Positions 40,175-49,628 of a stretch of DNA of 64,000 nt are shown here, in pieces. This DNA is from Lachnospiraceae bacterium. GTDB taxonomy: Bacteria; Bacillota; Clostridia; Lachnospirales; Lachnospiraceae. How positions within the stretch are numbered: the stretch's first letter is position 1; every line of letters begins with the position of its first letter. Under the pieces are notes generated by a model, which made no database searches, was not told the origin of the DNA, and was given only the letters and a program-made list of their open reading frames with translations. The position numbers were made by a program, and so were the translations under genes. The stretch lies in NCBI GenBank assembly GCA_017624855.1, contig JAGAMF010000009.1:179423-243422 (forward strand), in the 5' to 3' direction.

Positions 40175-40309
40175 ATGATAGATTTAAGCAAATGGAATGA
40201 ATATACACCGGAACAGAAAAAGAGAAAAATACCTTGGATTATTTTTTTGGTTTTAGTTTGGTGTGTGATTATTGGTTATTTTATTTATGCGATTATTACA
40301 AATCAATAG
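40175..40309 (+). CDS. 44-residue single-TM peptide
   Basis: A short frame, MIDLSKWNEYTPEQKKRKIP followed by a 24-residue hydrophobic helix (WIIFLVLVWCVIIGYFIYAI) and ITNQ. AAAGG lies 8 bases before the ATG. It fits tightly between miaA and the DUF436 gene (15 bases after miaA). A cytoplasmic Lys/Arg-rich N-terminus followed by one helix suggests an inner-membrane micropeptide. Function unknown; not homologous to anything I recognise. Confidence 0.6.
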   Translation: MIDLSKWNEYTPEQKKRKIPWIIFLVLVWCVIIGYFIYAIITNQ

Positions 40310-40320
40310 GAAAGGAGTAC

Positions 40321-40371
40321 ATGAATTTGTTTTCAACAAATTCAATTATTCGATATGGCAATAAATTTTGA
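40321..40371 (+). CDS. Possible 16-residue leader peptide overlapping DUF436 start
   Basis: ATG at 40321 after AAAGGAG, then 15 codons and TGA at 40369-40371, in a different frame from the DUF436 gene whose start it spans. It could load ribosomes for coupled translation. The ribosome site is only 3 bases from the ATG, so this is tentative. Confidence 0.3.
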   Translation: MNLFSTNSIIRYGNKF

Positions 40372-40915
40372 AAAAATCAGACAAGAAGGCTACAATTTAA
40401 TGAAAGAACTTATAGAAGTATCGAAAATTAAAGAAGGACAAATTATTGTTATCGGCTGTTCCACCAGTGAAGTGGCAGGACGGGGAATCGGTTCCTTTTC
40501 AAGTCCTGAGCTTGCGGAGAGTCTATTTGAAGGCATTTATGCAGCAACGAAGGAAGCCAAGGTTTATCTTGCGGCTCAGTGTTGTGAACACTTAAACCGT
40601 GCCCTGATTCTTGAAGCAGAGGCGGCAGAAAAGTACGGTTATGAAGAAGTAAATGTAATGCCGCAACCCAAGGCCGGAGGTTCATTTGCTACTGCGGCTT
40701 ATAAGGCTTTTACAAGTCCCGTAGCGGTCGAACACATAAAAGCTCATGCAGGTATGGATATCGGCGATACCTTAATCGGAATGCATCTGAAAGATGTTGC
40801 GGTGCCGGTACGTTTATCCTCCGATAAAATCGGTGAGGCCCATGTGGTTTGTGCAAGAACCAGAGCAAAGTTTATCGGCGGTGTGCGGGCAATCTACGAC
40901 GAAGAGAAGTTGTAA
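40355..40915 (+). CDS. DUF436/TIGR01440-family protein (YwlG-like)
   Basis: A 186-residue cytoplasmic protein of unknown function. IIVIGCSTSEVAGRGIGSFSS, AQCCEHLNRALILE, and the C-terminal DIGDTLIGMHLKDVAVPVRLS are family signatures. The ATG at 40355 has no ribosome site of its own; a strong AAAGGAG is 34 bases upstream before a 16-codon frame that overlaps this start. An in-frame ATG at 40400 is an alternative, but the longer N-terminus fits the family. Confidence 0.9.
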   Translation: MAINFEKIRQEGYNLMKELIEVSKIKEGQIIVIGCSTSEVAGRGIGSFSSPELAESLFEGIYAATKEAKVYLAAQCCEHLNRALILEAEAAEKYGYEEVNVMPQPKAGGSFATAAYKAFTSPVAVEHIKAHAGMDIGDTLIGMHLKDVAVPVRLSSDKIGEAHVVCARTRAKFIGGVRAIYDEEKL

Positions 40916-41004
40916 GTATAAAGTTATATAGCATATTTGTTAATTTTTTATAGCGAATACAGAAAGAAATTTAATCATAAATCACAAAGGTTTGGTATAC
41001 AATA

Positions 41005-42315
41005 ATGACTGAAAACATTTACAGAAACATGGGCATATCCGATGCTCTTTACAATTATGCATCCGAGGTGTTGAAGGAACTGGAACCCCGATTTGCCGAG
41101 ATTGATAAAATTGCAGAAATAAACCAGATGAAAGTGCTTGCTGCCATGCAGAAGAATCAGGTCAGCGAAGCCTGTATGCTGGGCACCAGCGGTTACGGTT
41201 ACAGCGATATCGGTCGTGATACCTTAGAAAGAGTATATGCGGATGTATTTCATACGGAAGATGCCCTGGTGCGTCCTCAGATTACCTGCGGAACCCATGC
41301 CCTTGCCCTTGCTTTAATGAGCAATTTACGCCCGGGAGATGAACTTTTAAGCCCGGTAGGTAAGCCTTACGATACTTTAGAAGAAGTAATCGGCATCCGT
41401 GACTCTAAAGGTTCCTTAAAAGAATACGGAATCAGCTATCGTCAGGTGGATTTGCTTGAGGACGGTATCTTTGATTATGACAATATTGCCAAAGCAATCA
41501 ATGAAAAAACGAAGCTCGTTACCATTCAGCGTTCCAAAGGATACCAGACAAGACCTTCTTTTGGAGTAAAAGAAATCGGTGAATTGATTAAATTCGTCAA
41601 GAATATCAAACCAGATGTCATCTGTATGGTGGATAACTGCTACGGTGAGTTCGTGGAAACCTTAGAGCCCAGTGATGTTGGAGCCGATATGGTGGTTGGT
41701 TCCCTGATTAAAAATCCCGGCGGCGGTTTGGCGCCTATTGGCGGTTATATCGCAGGAAAACAGTCTTGCGTGGAAAATGCCGCGTATCGTTTGACTTCTC
41801 CGGGACTTGGTAAGGAAGTAGGTGCTTCTTTAGGCGTGTTAAAAGACTTTTATCAGGGATTTTTCCTTGCGCCTACCGTAGTTGCCAACGCAGAAAAGGG
41901 AGCAATTTTTGCAGCGAGTCTTTATGAAAGATTAGGCTATCCCGTAATTCCTACAGGGGCGGAAGAACGCCATGACATTATTCAGGCCATTACCTTAGGT
42001 TCTCCGGAAGCGGTAATTGCCTTCTGTCAGGGAATTCAGAAGTCTTCCCCCGTAGACAGTCATGTATTTGCAGAACCTTGGGCAATGCCCGGCTATGACA
42101 GTGATGTCATTATGGCGGCGGGAGCTTTTGTGTCCGGTTCTTCCATTGAATTAAGTGCGGATGCCCCCATAAAAGAGCCTTATGCCGTGTATTTTCAGGG
42201 CGGACTTACATGGCCTCATGCAAAATACGGCATTATGATGTCTATGCAGTCCTTACTAAATGCCGGTATCCTTGTTGTGGATGAGACGAGTGGTAAAATT
42301 ATGCGAAAAATGTAG
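41005..42315 (+). CDS. Methionine gamma-lyase-like PLP enzyme (aluminium-resistance family)
   Basis: A 436-residue fold-type-I PLP enzyme of the family first annotated as aluminium-resistance protein. Visible: GTSGYGYSDIGRDTLERVYADVF, RPQITCGTHALALALMSNLRPGDELL, MVDNCYGEFVE (PLP-contacting Asp), and VGSLIKNPGGGLAPIGGYIAG with the Schiff-base Lys. Substrate is not established for most members; a C-S lyase activity is the usual suggestion. The ribosome site is weak (AAAGG about 15 bases upstream). Confidence 0.88.
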   Translation: MTENIYRNMGISDALYNYASEVLKELEPRFAEIDKIAEINQMKVLAAMQKNQVSEACMLGTSGYGYSDIGRDTLERVYADVFHTEDALVRPQITCGTHALALALMSNLRPGDELLSPVGKPYDTLEEVIGIRDSKGSLKEYGISYRQVDLLEDGIFDYDNIAKAINEKTKLVTIQRSKGYQTRPSFGVKEIGELIKFVKNIKPDVICMVDNCYGEFVETLEPSDVGADMVVGSLIKNPGGGLAPIGGYIAGKQSCVENAAYRLTSPGLGKEVGASLGVLKDFYQGFFLAPTVVANAEKGAIFAASLYERLGYPVIPTGAEERHDIIQAITLGSPEAVIAFCQGIQKSSPVDSHVFAEPWAMPGYDSDVIMAAGAFVSGSSIELSADAPIKEPYAVYFQGGLTWPHAKYGIMMSMQSLLNAGILVVDETSGKIMRKM

Positions 42316-42355
42316 TTTTTGAACATAGAATGAAGTCGAAAATTTTTCATCATAT

Positions 42356-42383
42356 TTGGTGTACATGATATTTTTTCTATGCT
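42356..42383 (+). promoter_or_regulatory. Predicted promoter of the cell-shape operon
   Basis: TTGGTG (42356-42361), a 16-base spacer and TATGCT (42378-42383), 113 bases before the mreB-like start in a 180-base gap. TAAAAT at 42383-42388 is an alternative -10. Confidence 0.4.
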
Positions 42384-42495
42384 AAAATAACTATGTTCAT
42401 ACAAAAAGAAATGACTTTTTTATAAAATAAGTTTGTTTGCAATCTATATGCTTGAATTGTCAGGCAGATAAATTACAAAAGAAAGGTATATCTTT

Positions 42496-43491
42496 ATGGT
42501 TAACAGTGTTTACGGTATCGATTTGGGTACAAGCAATATCAGAATTTTTAATGGGCGTACTTCCAATACTATGTTGGAGAAGAATATGATTGCCATTGAA
42601 AATAAAAATAATGTGTTCGCATACGGAGATTCTGCGTTTGATATGTATGAAAAAGCACCGGACAATATTCAGGTTACATTTCCCCTGACCAGCGGTGTTA
42701 TTGCGGATATTAAGAATATGCAGATTCTTTTGAGATATTTTATCAATGACGTATCTAAGGGAAATTATAAAAACTCCGAATTTTACATTGCCGTTCCTAC
42801 CGATGTGACGGAAGTGGAAAAGCGTGCTTTTTATGATTTGATTAAGGATGCCAACTTGAAGCCCAAGAAGATTTATATGGTTGAAAAGGCTGTGGCAAAC
42901 GGAATCGGACTTGGCGTTGACGTAAAAAATTCCCAGGGAGTTATGGTTGTTGATGTTGGATATAATACAACTGAAATTTCCATTTTGTCATTGGGCGGTA
43001 TTGTTTTAAGCAAGTTGATTAAGACCGGCGGTTATAAATTTGATGATGCGATTCGTGCAGCTGTAAGAAGAGAATTTAATCTTTTAATCGGGTATAAATC
43101 AGCTGAAAAGTTAAAAATGAGCCTTCATGAATTAAAAAAGAAGAATGAAAAAGCCGTTGTATATGGCCGTGACATCGTTTCAGGTCTTCCCATGGAGCGT
43201 GAAATTCCTACGGAATTGATTGATGAGTGCTTAAAAGAACATTTTAAAACCATTATCGACAATGTAAAGATTATTTTGGAAAGAACTCCGCCTGAGTTGT
43301 CTGCGGATATTTACAGACATGGCTTGTATTTAACCGGAGGTGGTTCGTTGGTTAGCGATTTCGGAACAATTTTGGCCAACGGAACCGGTTTGAAGGTAAA
43401 TGTTGCAGACCAGGCATTGGAAAGTGTTATTGACGGTATTGCCGAAATTATTAAAAACGATAAGTTTAAGTCGGTAGCCTACATTCGTTAA
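42496..43491 (+). CDS. MreB/Mbl-like actin, divergent
   Basis: Actin-fold protein of 331 residues opening the mreCD-PBP2 operon; MreB filaments steer the elongation machinery. Phosphate-1 IDLGTSNIRIFNG is close to the family, but phosphate-2, normally DIGGGTTE, reads DVGYNTTE (residues 153-160). The region LLIGYKSAEKLKMSLHEL matches the usual LLIGE.TAE.IK..., and LTGGGSLVSDFGTIL is the adenosine loop. The sequence is more divergent than a typical MreB, so a second, specialised paralogue may be elsewhere in the genome. The synteny supports a role in cell shape. Confidence 0.85.
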   Translation: MVNSVYGIDLGTSNIRIFNGRTSNTMLEKNMIAIENKNNVFAYGDSAFDMYEKAPDNIQVTFPLTSGVIADIKNMQILLRYFINDVSKGNYKNSEFYIAVPTDVTEVEKRAFYDLIKDANLKPKKIYMVEKAVANGIGLGVDVKNSQGVMVVDVGYNTTEISILSLGGIVLSKLIKTGGYKFDDAIRAAVRREFNLLIGYKSAEKLKMSLHELKKKNEKAVVYGRDIVSGLPMEREIPTELIDECLKEHFKTIIDNVKIILERTPPELSADIYRHGLYLTGGGSLVSDFGTILANGTGLKVNVADQALESVIDGIAEIIKNDKFKSVAYIR

Positions 43492-43505
43492 AAGGAAAGA
43501 ATTCA

Positions 43506-44372
43506 ATGAGCCCTCTTGTTAAAAGAAAAAAAGAAAGGTTTAAGCTCCCAATCAAATACTGGCTTTTGATTTTATCGGCCCTCAGTGTTTTGTTGATGTT
43601 TTTTACCTTTATGACTGATTTTAAATTTAATACGGCTAATTTTATTGTGGGTTACACGCTTGTGCCTTTCCAGGACGGTTTAAGCAAAGTGGGAGGTTAT
43701 CTTACGGATAAAGCTGAATTGATGGGGCAGATTAAGGATTTGATTGCCGAAAATGAAGCACTTCAACAGCAGGTAGATGAGCTTACCATTGAAAATACGG
43801 CTTTGATGCAGGATAAGTACGAGCTAAACACATTAAGAGAACTTTATGATTTGGACCAGCAGTATTCCGATTATGATAAAGTCGGTGCCAGAATTATTAT
43901 GGGCGGATCCAATAATTGGTTTGATACCTTTGTAATTAACAAAGGTGCCAATGATGGTATTGAGCCCAATATGAATATTATGGCCGGTAGTGGTCTGGTT
44001 GGAAGAGTGGTGGAAACCGGTCCCAATTGGGCGCAGGTGGTCTCCATTATAGACGATACATCCAATGTAAGTGCCACTGTTTTGTCCACATCCGATAACT
44101 TGATTGTAAGCGGCGATTTAAAAGCTATGGAAAACGGCTATATTCGTTTTAGTCAGTTAACAGATTCGGATGATAAGGTAGTGGTAGGCGATAAGGTGGT
44201 TACTTCGGATATCAGTGACCGTTATCAGCCCGGAATTCTGATCGGATATATCAGTTACATAGAAGAGGATTCCAACAACCTGACAAAGTCGGGTTACATT
44301 ACACCGGCAGTGGATTTTGAACATCTCAGTGAAGTGCTGGTTATTACAGAACAAAAGCAAACCATTGATTAA
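43506..44372 (+). CDS. mreC: Rod-shape-determining protein MreC
   Basis: Bitopic elongasome protein of 288 residues linking MreB to PBP2 outside the cell. Transmembrane helix at about 17-37, a coiled coil (about 72-115; AENEALQQQVDELTIENTALMQDKYELNTL), then the beta-rich MreC core (VINKGANDGIEPNMNIMAGSGLVGRVVETG). It follows the mreB-like gene by 14 bases and precedes mreD by 9. Confidence 0.95.
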   Translation: MSPLVKRKKERFKLPIKYWLLILSALSVLLMFFTFMTDFKFNTANFIVGYTLVPFQDGLSKVGGYLTDKAELMGQIKDLIAENEALQQQVDELTIENTALMQDKYELNTLRELYDLDQQYSDYDKVGARIIMGGSNNWFDTFVINKGANDGIEPNMNIMAGSGLVGRVVETGPNWAQVVSIIDDTSNVSATVLSTSDNLIVSGDLKAMENGYIRFSQLTDSDDKVVVGDKVVTSDISDRYQPGILIGYISYIEEDSNNLTKSGYITPAVDFEHLSEVLVITEQKQTID

Positions 44373-44381
44373 GGCAGGATT

Positions 44382-44888
44382 ATGAAAAAAGTCATTACCG
44401 CAGTATTATTGATTTTAATATCGTTTGTATTACAGTGTACGGTTTTTCGTGCCCTGGCTGTTCAAGGTATTGTGCCGAACGTTTTGATTATTCTTACGGC
44501 CTGCAGCGGTTTTATGCAGGGGGACAGATATGGGGTTTTTGTAGGCTTTTTCTGCGGTTTGCTCATGGACTTATTTTTCTTTGAAATCATCGGTTTTTAT
44601 TCGCTTTTATACATGTATATTGGCTACATGAACGGATTGTTTCATAATATCTTTTATCCGGATGACATTAAGCTTCCTTTGATTATGATTACATTAAGCG
44701 ATTTATTGTATTCTATGGTTGTTTATGTTTTATTATTCCTTTTAAGGAGCAGATTTGATTTCGGATATTATTTGTTAAATATTATTTTGCCGGAATTGGT
44801 ATATACAATTTTGGTTGCGGTAATTGTTTATCCGCTATTGTTGTTGATTATGGATTTGTTTAGGCGTGCAGAGAAGAAAGAGGAGTAA
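44382..44888 (+). CDS. mreD: Rod-shape-determining protein MreD
   Basis: A 168-residue polytopic membrane protein with five to six helices. NVLIILTACSGFMQGDRYGVFVGFFCGLLMDLFF is the MreD signature region. It bridges MreC and the PBP2/RodA complex. Its position between mreC and the PBP2 gene is canonical. Confidence 0.93.
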   Translation: MKKVITAVLLILISFVLQCTVFRALAVQGIVPNVLIILTACSGFMQGDRYGVFVGFFCGLLMDLFFFEIIGFYSLLYMYIGYMNGLFHNIFYPDDIKLPLIMITLSDLLYSMVVYVLLFLLRSRFDFGYYLLNIILPELVYTILVAVIVYPLLLLIMDLFRRAEKKEE

Positions 44889-44894
44889 ATACCT

Positions 44895-47762
44895 TTGTTT
44901 AATAAGTGGAAAGAATCAATTTTAACAGTAATTACATCCAGACTTTTTGTTATTCTGCTTGCCTTTATCATTCTTTGTTCTACACTTGTATATAGAATTT
45001 TTGATTTACAGATTGTTAACGGTGAGAATTATTTAAATAACTTTCGTCTGAAAATTGTCAGAGAGCGTTCGCTACCAAGCACCCGAGGAAATATTTATGA
45101 CTGCAACGGTAATTTGCTTGCTTACAATGAGTTGGCTTACAACATTACTTTGGAAGATGTTTTTGAATCCGGCAGTGATAAAAATGCACAATTAAATGAT
45201 ACGATTTATCGTTTGATTAAATTGATTGAGAAAAACGGTGATGATATCATCAGTGATTTTAATATTCGCGTCAATGAAGACGGTGAGTATGTTTTTACTG
45301 TGGACGGAACCAAATTACAGCGATTTCTTGCAGATGTTTACGGTAAGGTATATATATCGGATTTGGAGTATGATGAAAAGACCTCAACACCTGAGGATGT
45401 GATCGAATTTTTATGCAGTCGTAAAAAATACGGCATCGGCTACTATGCGGAGCCCGGTGTAAATTCCTCTTTTGTGCCCGGCGGTGGATATACAAAAGAA
45501 GAGATTGTACAGATTATTACGGTTCGCTATGCCTTGTCCTTAAACAGCTATCAGAAATATATTGCAACTACCGTAGCATCCGATGTATCAGAAGAAACTC
45601 TTGCGGTTGTAATTGAAAACAGTGATGTTTTACCCGGTGTAAGTGTTGCTCAGGATACCATTCGCAGATACAACGATCCGGTATATTTTTCTCAGATTAT
45701 CGGATATACCGGTAAAATTTCCACGGATGAATATGCTGTATTGTCGGAAGAGAATGAGAATTATTCCTTAAACGATTATGTAGGTAAAACCGGCATTGAA
45801 CAGTCCATGGAGAGTCATTTACAGGGTATTAAGGGATCCGAAACCATTTATGTAGATAATATGGGTAAAATCATTGAAACCGCGGATTATGTGGAACCCA
45901 TTGCGGGAAATGACATTTATTTAACCATTGACAGGGACTTGCAGATTGCTGTTTATAACATATTAGAGCAGAAAATTGCAGGTATTCTTGTAAATAAGAT
46001 TCGAAATACCAAGGTCAGCCCTGAGGATGAAGATTCCAAAGATATGTATATTCCCATCGATGATGTGTATTTTGCCCTTTTTAACAATAATGTCATTAAT
46101 ACATCACGATTCTCGCAAAGTTATGCCAGTGAAACGGAAAAAGCCGTATATGAGGCATTTTTAACAAAAAAAGAGAATGTATCTCTTGAATTGCAGGATG
46201 AATTACTGGTATCGGCGACGCCCTATAACAAATTATCGAAAGAATATCGGAATTATGAAAGTTATATTGTGTCTATGTTAATGTCGGAAAACCACGGTAT
46301 TTTAATTCGTGATGAAATCGATACATCCGATGCGACATATATTGCATGGACGAAGGACGAGACCATTAGTTTAAAAGAATACTTAAACTATGCAATTTCC
46401 ATGAATTGGATTGATACTACCAAATTGGATTTAGAAGTACAGTACTCCGATTCGGATGAAATCTATGCGGGCTTGGTTGAGTATATTATTGATGCCTTAC
46501 AAAACAATACGGAATTTAACAAAAGGCTTTATAAATATATGATTGCCAACAATAATATTTCCGGTAAGCAGATTTGTATTATTTTATGGGATCAGGATAT
46601 TATCAATGTAGAAGAGTCTCAGATTAAAAACTTAAAGAGCGGAAGAACATCTGCCTATGAGTTTATTGTTCAGTGCATTTCAGACCTTGAAATAACACCG
46701 GCACAGCTGGCACTTGACCCTTGTTCCGGCTCCTGCGTTATTACGGATGTAAATACCGGAGATGTAAAAGCCTTGGTTTCTTATCCGGGGTATGATAATA
46801 ACCGCTTGGCAAATTCGGCGGATGCGGCATATTTAGCCCGATTAAACAGTGATTTATCCAGACCTTTATGGAATTATGCCACTCAGAACCGAAGTGCGCC
46901 AGGTTCAACATTAAAAATGCTTGTTTCGGTAGCTGCCTTGGAAGAAGAAGTGGTTACTTTGAAAGAAGATATAAAATGTGAGGGTAGTTTTACCAAATTG
47001 ACCGGAACCATACATAATTGTTGGATTGCACCCGGTGCTCACGGCAGATTGGACATTACGGAAGCCATTGCCAATTCATGTAACTGTTTCTTTTATGAGG
47101 TAGGTTATCGTATGTCTCAGGATGAAGACGGTTATAACGCCAATGTAGGAACGGATACCCTTGCGAAATATGTGGATCTATTTGGTTTAAGTGAAACTTC
47201 CGGTGTAGAAATTTCCGAGACAAGTCCTTATGTTTCAGATGTATTCCCGGTACCGTCCGCTATCGGACAGGGAACACATGCCTATACTACGGTTGGTTTG
47301 GCCAGATATGTAACTGCGGTTGCCAACAGCGGTACCGTTTATAATTTAACTTTAATTGATAAAATAACGGATACCAACGGCAATTTGAAGTTAGATAACA
47401 GCGCAGAAGTTCGAAATACCATTGAACTTTCCGATGATGTATGGGATGCCATTCATAGCGGAATGCGTCAGGTGGTTTTGAAAAAGTCATATTTCTCAAC
47501 TGTGGCAATTAATGTTGCGGGTAAGACCGGTACGGCGCAGGAAACAAGTTCCAGAGCTGACCACGCTCTTTTTGTGGGATATGCGCCCTATGAAAATCCC
47601 GAAATTTCCATAGCAATTCGTGTTTTAAACGGATATACTTCGGATTATGCTGCGCAGATTACAAAAGATGTTGTAATGTATTACTACGGACTTGCGGAAG
47701 AAGATGAAATTATTACCGGTACGGCAGAACAGCCTTTGACGGCAACGACTGCCGGAGACTAA
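44895..47762 (+). CDS. mrdA: Penicillin-binding protein 2 (elongation transpeptidase)
   Basis: Class-B PBP of 955 residues, the transpeptidase of cell-wall elongation. It starts at a TTG with GAGGAG 9 bases upstream. A membrane anchor (about 13-34) is followed by the pedestal domain (RGNIYDCNGNLLAYNE), then a long region of some 260 residues (about 360-610) before the catalytic domain. Active-site motifs are STLK (Ser near 671), SCN, and KTGT (Lys near 877). It is much longer than the ~630-700 residues of typical PBP2, because of that insertion, as seen in several clostridial PBP2 proteins. Upstream mreCD and downstream rodA make the assignment firm. Confidence 0.94.
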   Translation: MFNKWKESILTVITSRLFVILLAFIILCSTLVYRIFDLQIVNGENYLNNFRLKIVRERSLPSTRGNIYDCNGNLLAYNELAYNITLEDVFESGSDKNAQLNDTIYRLIKLIEKNGDDIISDFNIRVNEDGEYVFTVDGTKLQRFLADVYGKVYISDLEYDEKTSTPEDVIEFLCSRKKYGIGYYAEPGVNSSFVPGGGYTKEEIVQIITVRYALSLNSYQKYIATTVASDVSEETLAVVIENSDVLPGVSVAQDTIRRYNDPVYFSQIIGYTGKISTDEYAVLSEENENYSLNDYVGKTGIEQSMESHLQGIKGSETIYVDNMGKIIETADYVEPIAGNDIYLTIDRDLQIAVYNILEQKIAGILVNKIRNTKVSPEDEDSKDMYIPIDDVYFALFNNNVINTSRFSQSYASETEKAVYEAFLTKKENVSLELQDELLVSATPYNKLSKEYRNYESYIVSMLMSENHGILIRDEIDTSDATYIAWTKDETISLKEYLNYAISMNWIDTTKLDLEVQYSDSDEIYAGLVEYIIDALQNNTEFNKRLYKYMIANNNISGKQICIILWDQDIINVEESQIKNLKSGRTSAYEFIVQCISDLEITPAQLALDPCSGSCVITDVNTGDVKALVSYPGYDNNRLANSADAAYLARLNSDLSRPLWNYATQNRSAPGSTLKMLVSVAALEEEVVTLKEDIKCEGSFTKLTGTIHNCWIAPGAHGRLDITEAIANSCNCFFYEVGYRMSQDEDGYNANVGTDTLAKYVDLFGLSETSGVEISETSPYVSDVFPVPSAIGQGTHAYTTVGLARYVTAVANSGTVYNLTLIDKITDTNGNLKLDNSAEVRNTIELSDDVWDAIHSGMRQVVLKKSYFSTVAINVAGKTGTAQETSSRADHALFVGYAPYENPEISIAIRVLNGYTSDYAAQITKDVVMYYYGLAEEDEIITGTAEQPLTATTAGD

Positions 47763-47779
47763 AAACGGAGGTGGCCGAG

Positions 47780-48460
47780 ATGAAACATGCAGTCAGAATA
47801 AAAAATACATCCGGCGGGATGACTGTTTATCTGAATAATGAGCTTGAATTTGAAGTTCTTTTATCTGAAATTGCTAAGAAGTTCGGCGAAGCTGCTAAGT
47901 TTTTCGGTAATGCCAAGACTGTACTTTCATTAGAGGGAAGAGAACTGACAGATGAGGAGGAAGCACGAATCGTTGAAGTGATTACGGAATCTACCCAATT
48001 GGAGATTCTGTACTTAATCGGCAAAGAGCAGGAACCGGAGCCGGAAGTAATCGAAGAAGTACCGGAAGAAATTCCCGTGCAGGAAGAAACACCGAAGGAA
48101 GAAAGAGTAGTCTTTTATAAAAGATGCATTGAGCCGGGGGAAGTGATTAAGGCGGACCGTGATGTTGTGATTTTTGGTAATGTATCACCTTGTGCAACCA
48201 TTATATCCACCAACAGTATTTATGTATTGGGCGGTTTATACGGGGAGGCGTATGCCGGCGTGGATAACGGTAAAGATTATGTGGTTGCGGCCATGGATTT
48301 TACACCTCAGAAAATCGGAATCGGCAGTTATGAATACATAGGTAAAAAGGCTTCAAAGTGGAAAAAGAAAAACTCCTATGAGCCGCAGATTGCGTATGTA
48401 AAAGATAAAAAGATTATAACGGAGCAAATCACCAAAGAATTACTGAATAGTCTTGTTTAG
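47780..48460 (+). CDS. minC: Septum-site-determining protein MinC
   Basis: FtsZ-assembly inhibitor directed to the poles by MinD. I use ATG 47780 (226 residues) because GGAGG lies 8 bases upstream; a GTG at 47771 falls within that site. The N-terminal domain (VRIKNTSGGMTVYL) is followed by a Glu/Pro linker and the right-handed beta-helix C-domain (EPGEVIKADRDVVIFGNVSPCATIIS...SIYVLGGLYGEAYAG). minD and minE follow. Confidence 0.93.
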   Translation: MKHAVRIKNTSGGMTVYLNNELEFEVLLSEIAKKFGEAAKFFGNAKTVLSLEGRELTDEEEARIVEVITESTQLEILYLIGKEQEPEPEVIEEVPEEIPVQEETPKEERVVFYKRCIEPGEVIKADRDVVIFGNVSPCATIISTNSIYVLGGLYGEAYAGVDNGKDYVVAAMDFTPQKIGIGSYEYIGKKASKWKKKNSYEPQIAYVKDKKIITEQITKELLNSLV

Positions 48461-48532
48461 GCATATCAGATGACAAATATTTCAATAATACGTTCGCTTT
48501 TCCCTTAAGGGAAGCAGAATAGGGAGGATTGT

Positions 48533-49333
48533 ATGAGTGAAGTAATTGTCGTTACATCAGGAAAAGGTGGGGTTGGTAAGACCACAACCTCAGCAAATGT
48601 TGGAACAGGTCTTGCTTCTTTGGGGAAAAAAGTTGTATTGATTGATACGGATATCGGTTTGAGAAACCTTGATGTTGTAATGGGGTTGGAAAACCGTATC
48701 GTATATAATCTGGTGGATGTTGTAGAAGGTAATTGTCGTATCAAACAGGCGTTGATTAAGGATAAAAGGTATCCGACTTTATATTTAATGCCTTCTGCGC
48801 AGACCCGAGATAAAACTTCGGTTAATCCGGGACAGATGATTAAAATGATCGGTACACTGAAAGAACAGTTCGATTATATTATTCTGGATTGTCCGGCGGG
48901 GATTGAGCAGGGATTTCAGAATGCAATTGCCGCTGCGGACCGTGCAATTGTGGTAACAACACCGGAAGTGTCTGCAATTCGTGATGCAGACCGCATTATA
49001 GGGCTTTTGGAGGCCAATGATTTTAATAAAATTGATTTGGTGGTAAACCGAGTTCGCAATGATTTGATTAAACGGGGAGATATGATGTCCATAGATGATG
49101 TGGTGGATATATTATCAATTCCTCTGTTGGGTTTTGTGCCGGATGATGAAAATGTGGTAATTGCCACCAATCAGGGCGAGCCTTTGGTAGGTTCCAATAC
49201 TTATGCAGGTGTTGCTTACATGAATATTACAAAGCGTGTTACCGGCCAGGAAGTTCCTCCTATGGAATTTCCCAAAACAGTTACCTTTTGGGCTCGGTTT
49301 TCCGACATATTCAAAAAGAAACAGGAGGTGTAA
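48533..49333 (+). CDS. minD: Septum-site-determining ATPase MinD
   Basis: Deviant-Walker ATPase of 266 residues that positions MinC. SGKGGVGKTTTSANVG (signature Lys 11, catalytic Lys 16), DTDIGLRNLDVVMGLENRIVYNLVDVVEG and DCPAGIEQGFQNAI are diagnostic. The C-terminus FWARFSDIFKKKQ forms the amphipathic membrane-targeting helix. GGGAGG precedes the start; the minE ribosome site overlaps the minD end. Confidence 0.97.
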   Translation: MSEVIVVTSGKGGVGKTTTSANVGTGLASLGKKVVLIDTDIGLRNLDVVMGLENRIVYNLVDVVEGNCRIKQALIKDKRYPTLYLMPSAQTRDKTSVNPGQMIKMIGTLKEQFDYIILDCPAGIEQGFQNAIAAADRAIVVTTPEVSAIRDADRIIGLLEANDFNKIDLVVNRVRNDLIKRGDMMSIDDVVDILSIPLLGFVPDDENVVIATNQGEPLVGSNTYAGVAYMNITKRVTGQEVPPMEFPKTVTFWARFSDIFKKKQEV

Positions 49334-49335
49334 TC

Positions 49336-49611
49336 GTGAAGAATATATTTTCTGTTTTTAAAAGAAAAAAATCAAGTGAAGTGGCAAAGGATCGCTTAAA
49401 GATTCTTTTGATTTCGGATCGTGTCAATTGTTCCCCCGAGGTAATGGAACGAATTAAAAAAGATATTGCGGATGTTATATCCAAATATATGAAAATTGAT
49501 GTAAATTCAATGGAAATACAGATTTCCAAAACCGGAATGAAGAGTATGAATGCATCGAAAACACCAACGCTGTATGCGAATATTCCGATTTTGGATTTAA
49601 GAAACAAATAA
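49336..49611 (+). CDS. minE: Cell-division topological specificity factor MinE
   Basis: Stimulates MinD ATPase to drive Min oscillation. The GTG at 49336 has AGGAGGTG 5 bases upstream and gives 91 residues, the family length; longer in-frame starts sit inside minD. The N-terminal amphipathic helix (KNIFSVFKRKKSSEVAKDRLKILLISDR) and the beta-sheet half (MKIDVNSMEIQISKT) are both recognisable. Presence of MinE, rather than DivIVA-only control, is typical of many Clostridia. Confidence 0.93.
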   Translation: MKNIFSVFKRKKSSEVAKDRLKILLISDRVNCSPEVMERIKKDIADVISKYMKIDVNSMEIQISKTGMKSMNASKTPTLYANIPILDLRNK

Positions 49612-49628
49612 GCTGACGGAGAAGAGGA

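Noticed and set aside
42320-42399. 9-base inverted repeat TGAACATAG...CTATGTTCA around the mreB-like promoter as operator
   Set aside because: Arms are 62 bases apart in AT-rich DNA; chance is sufficient.
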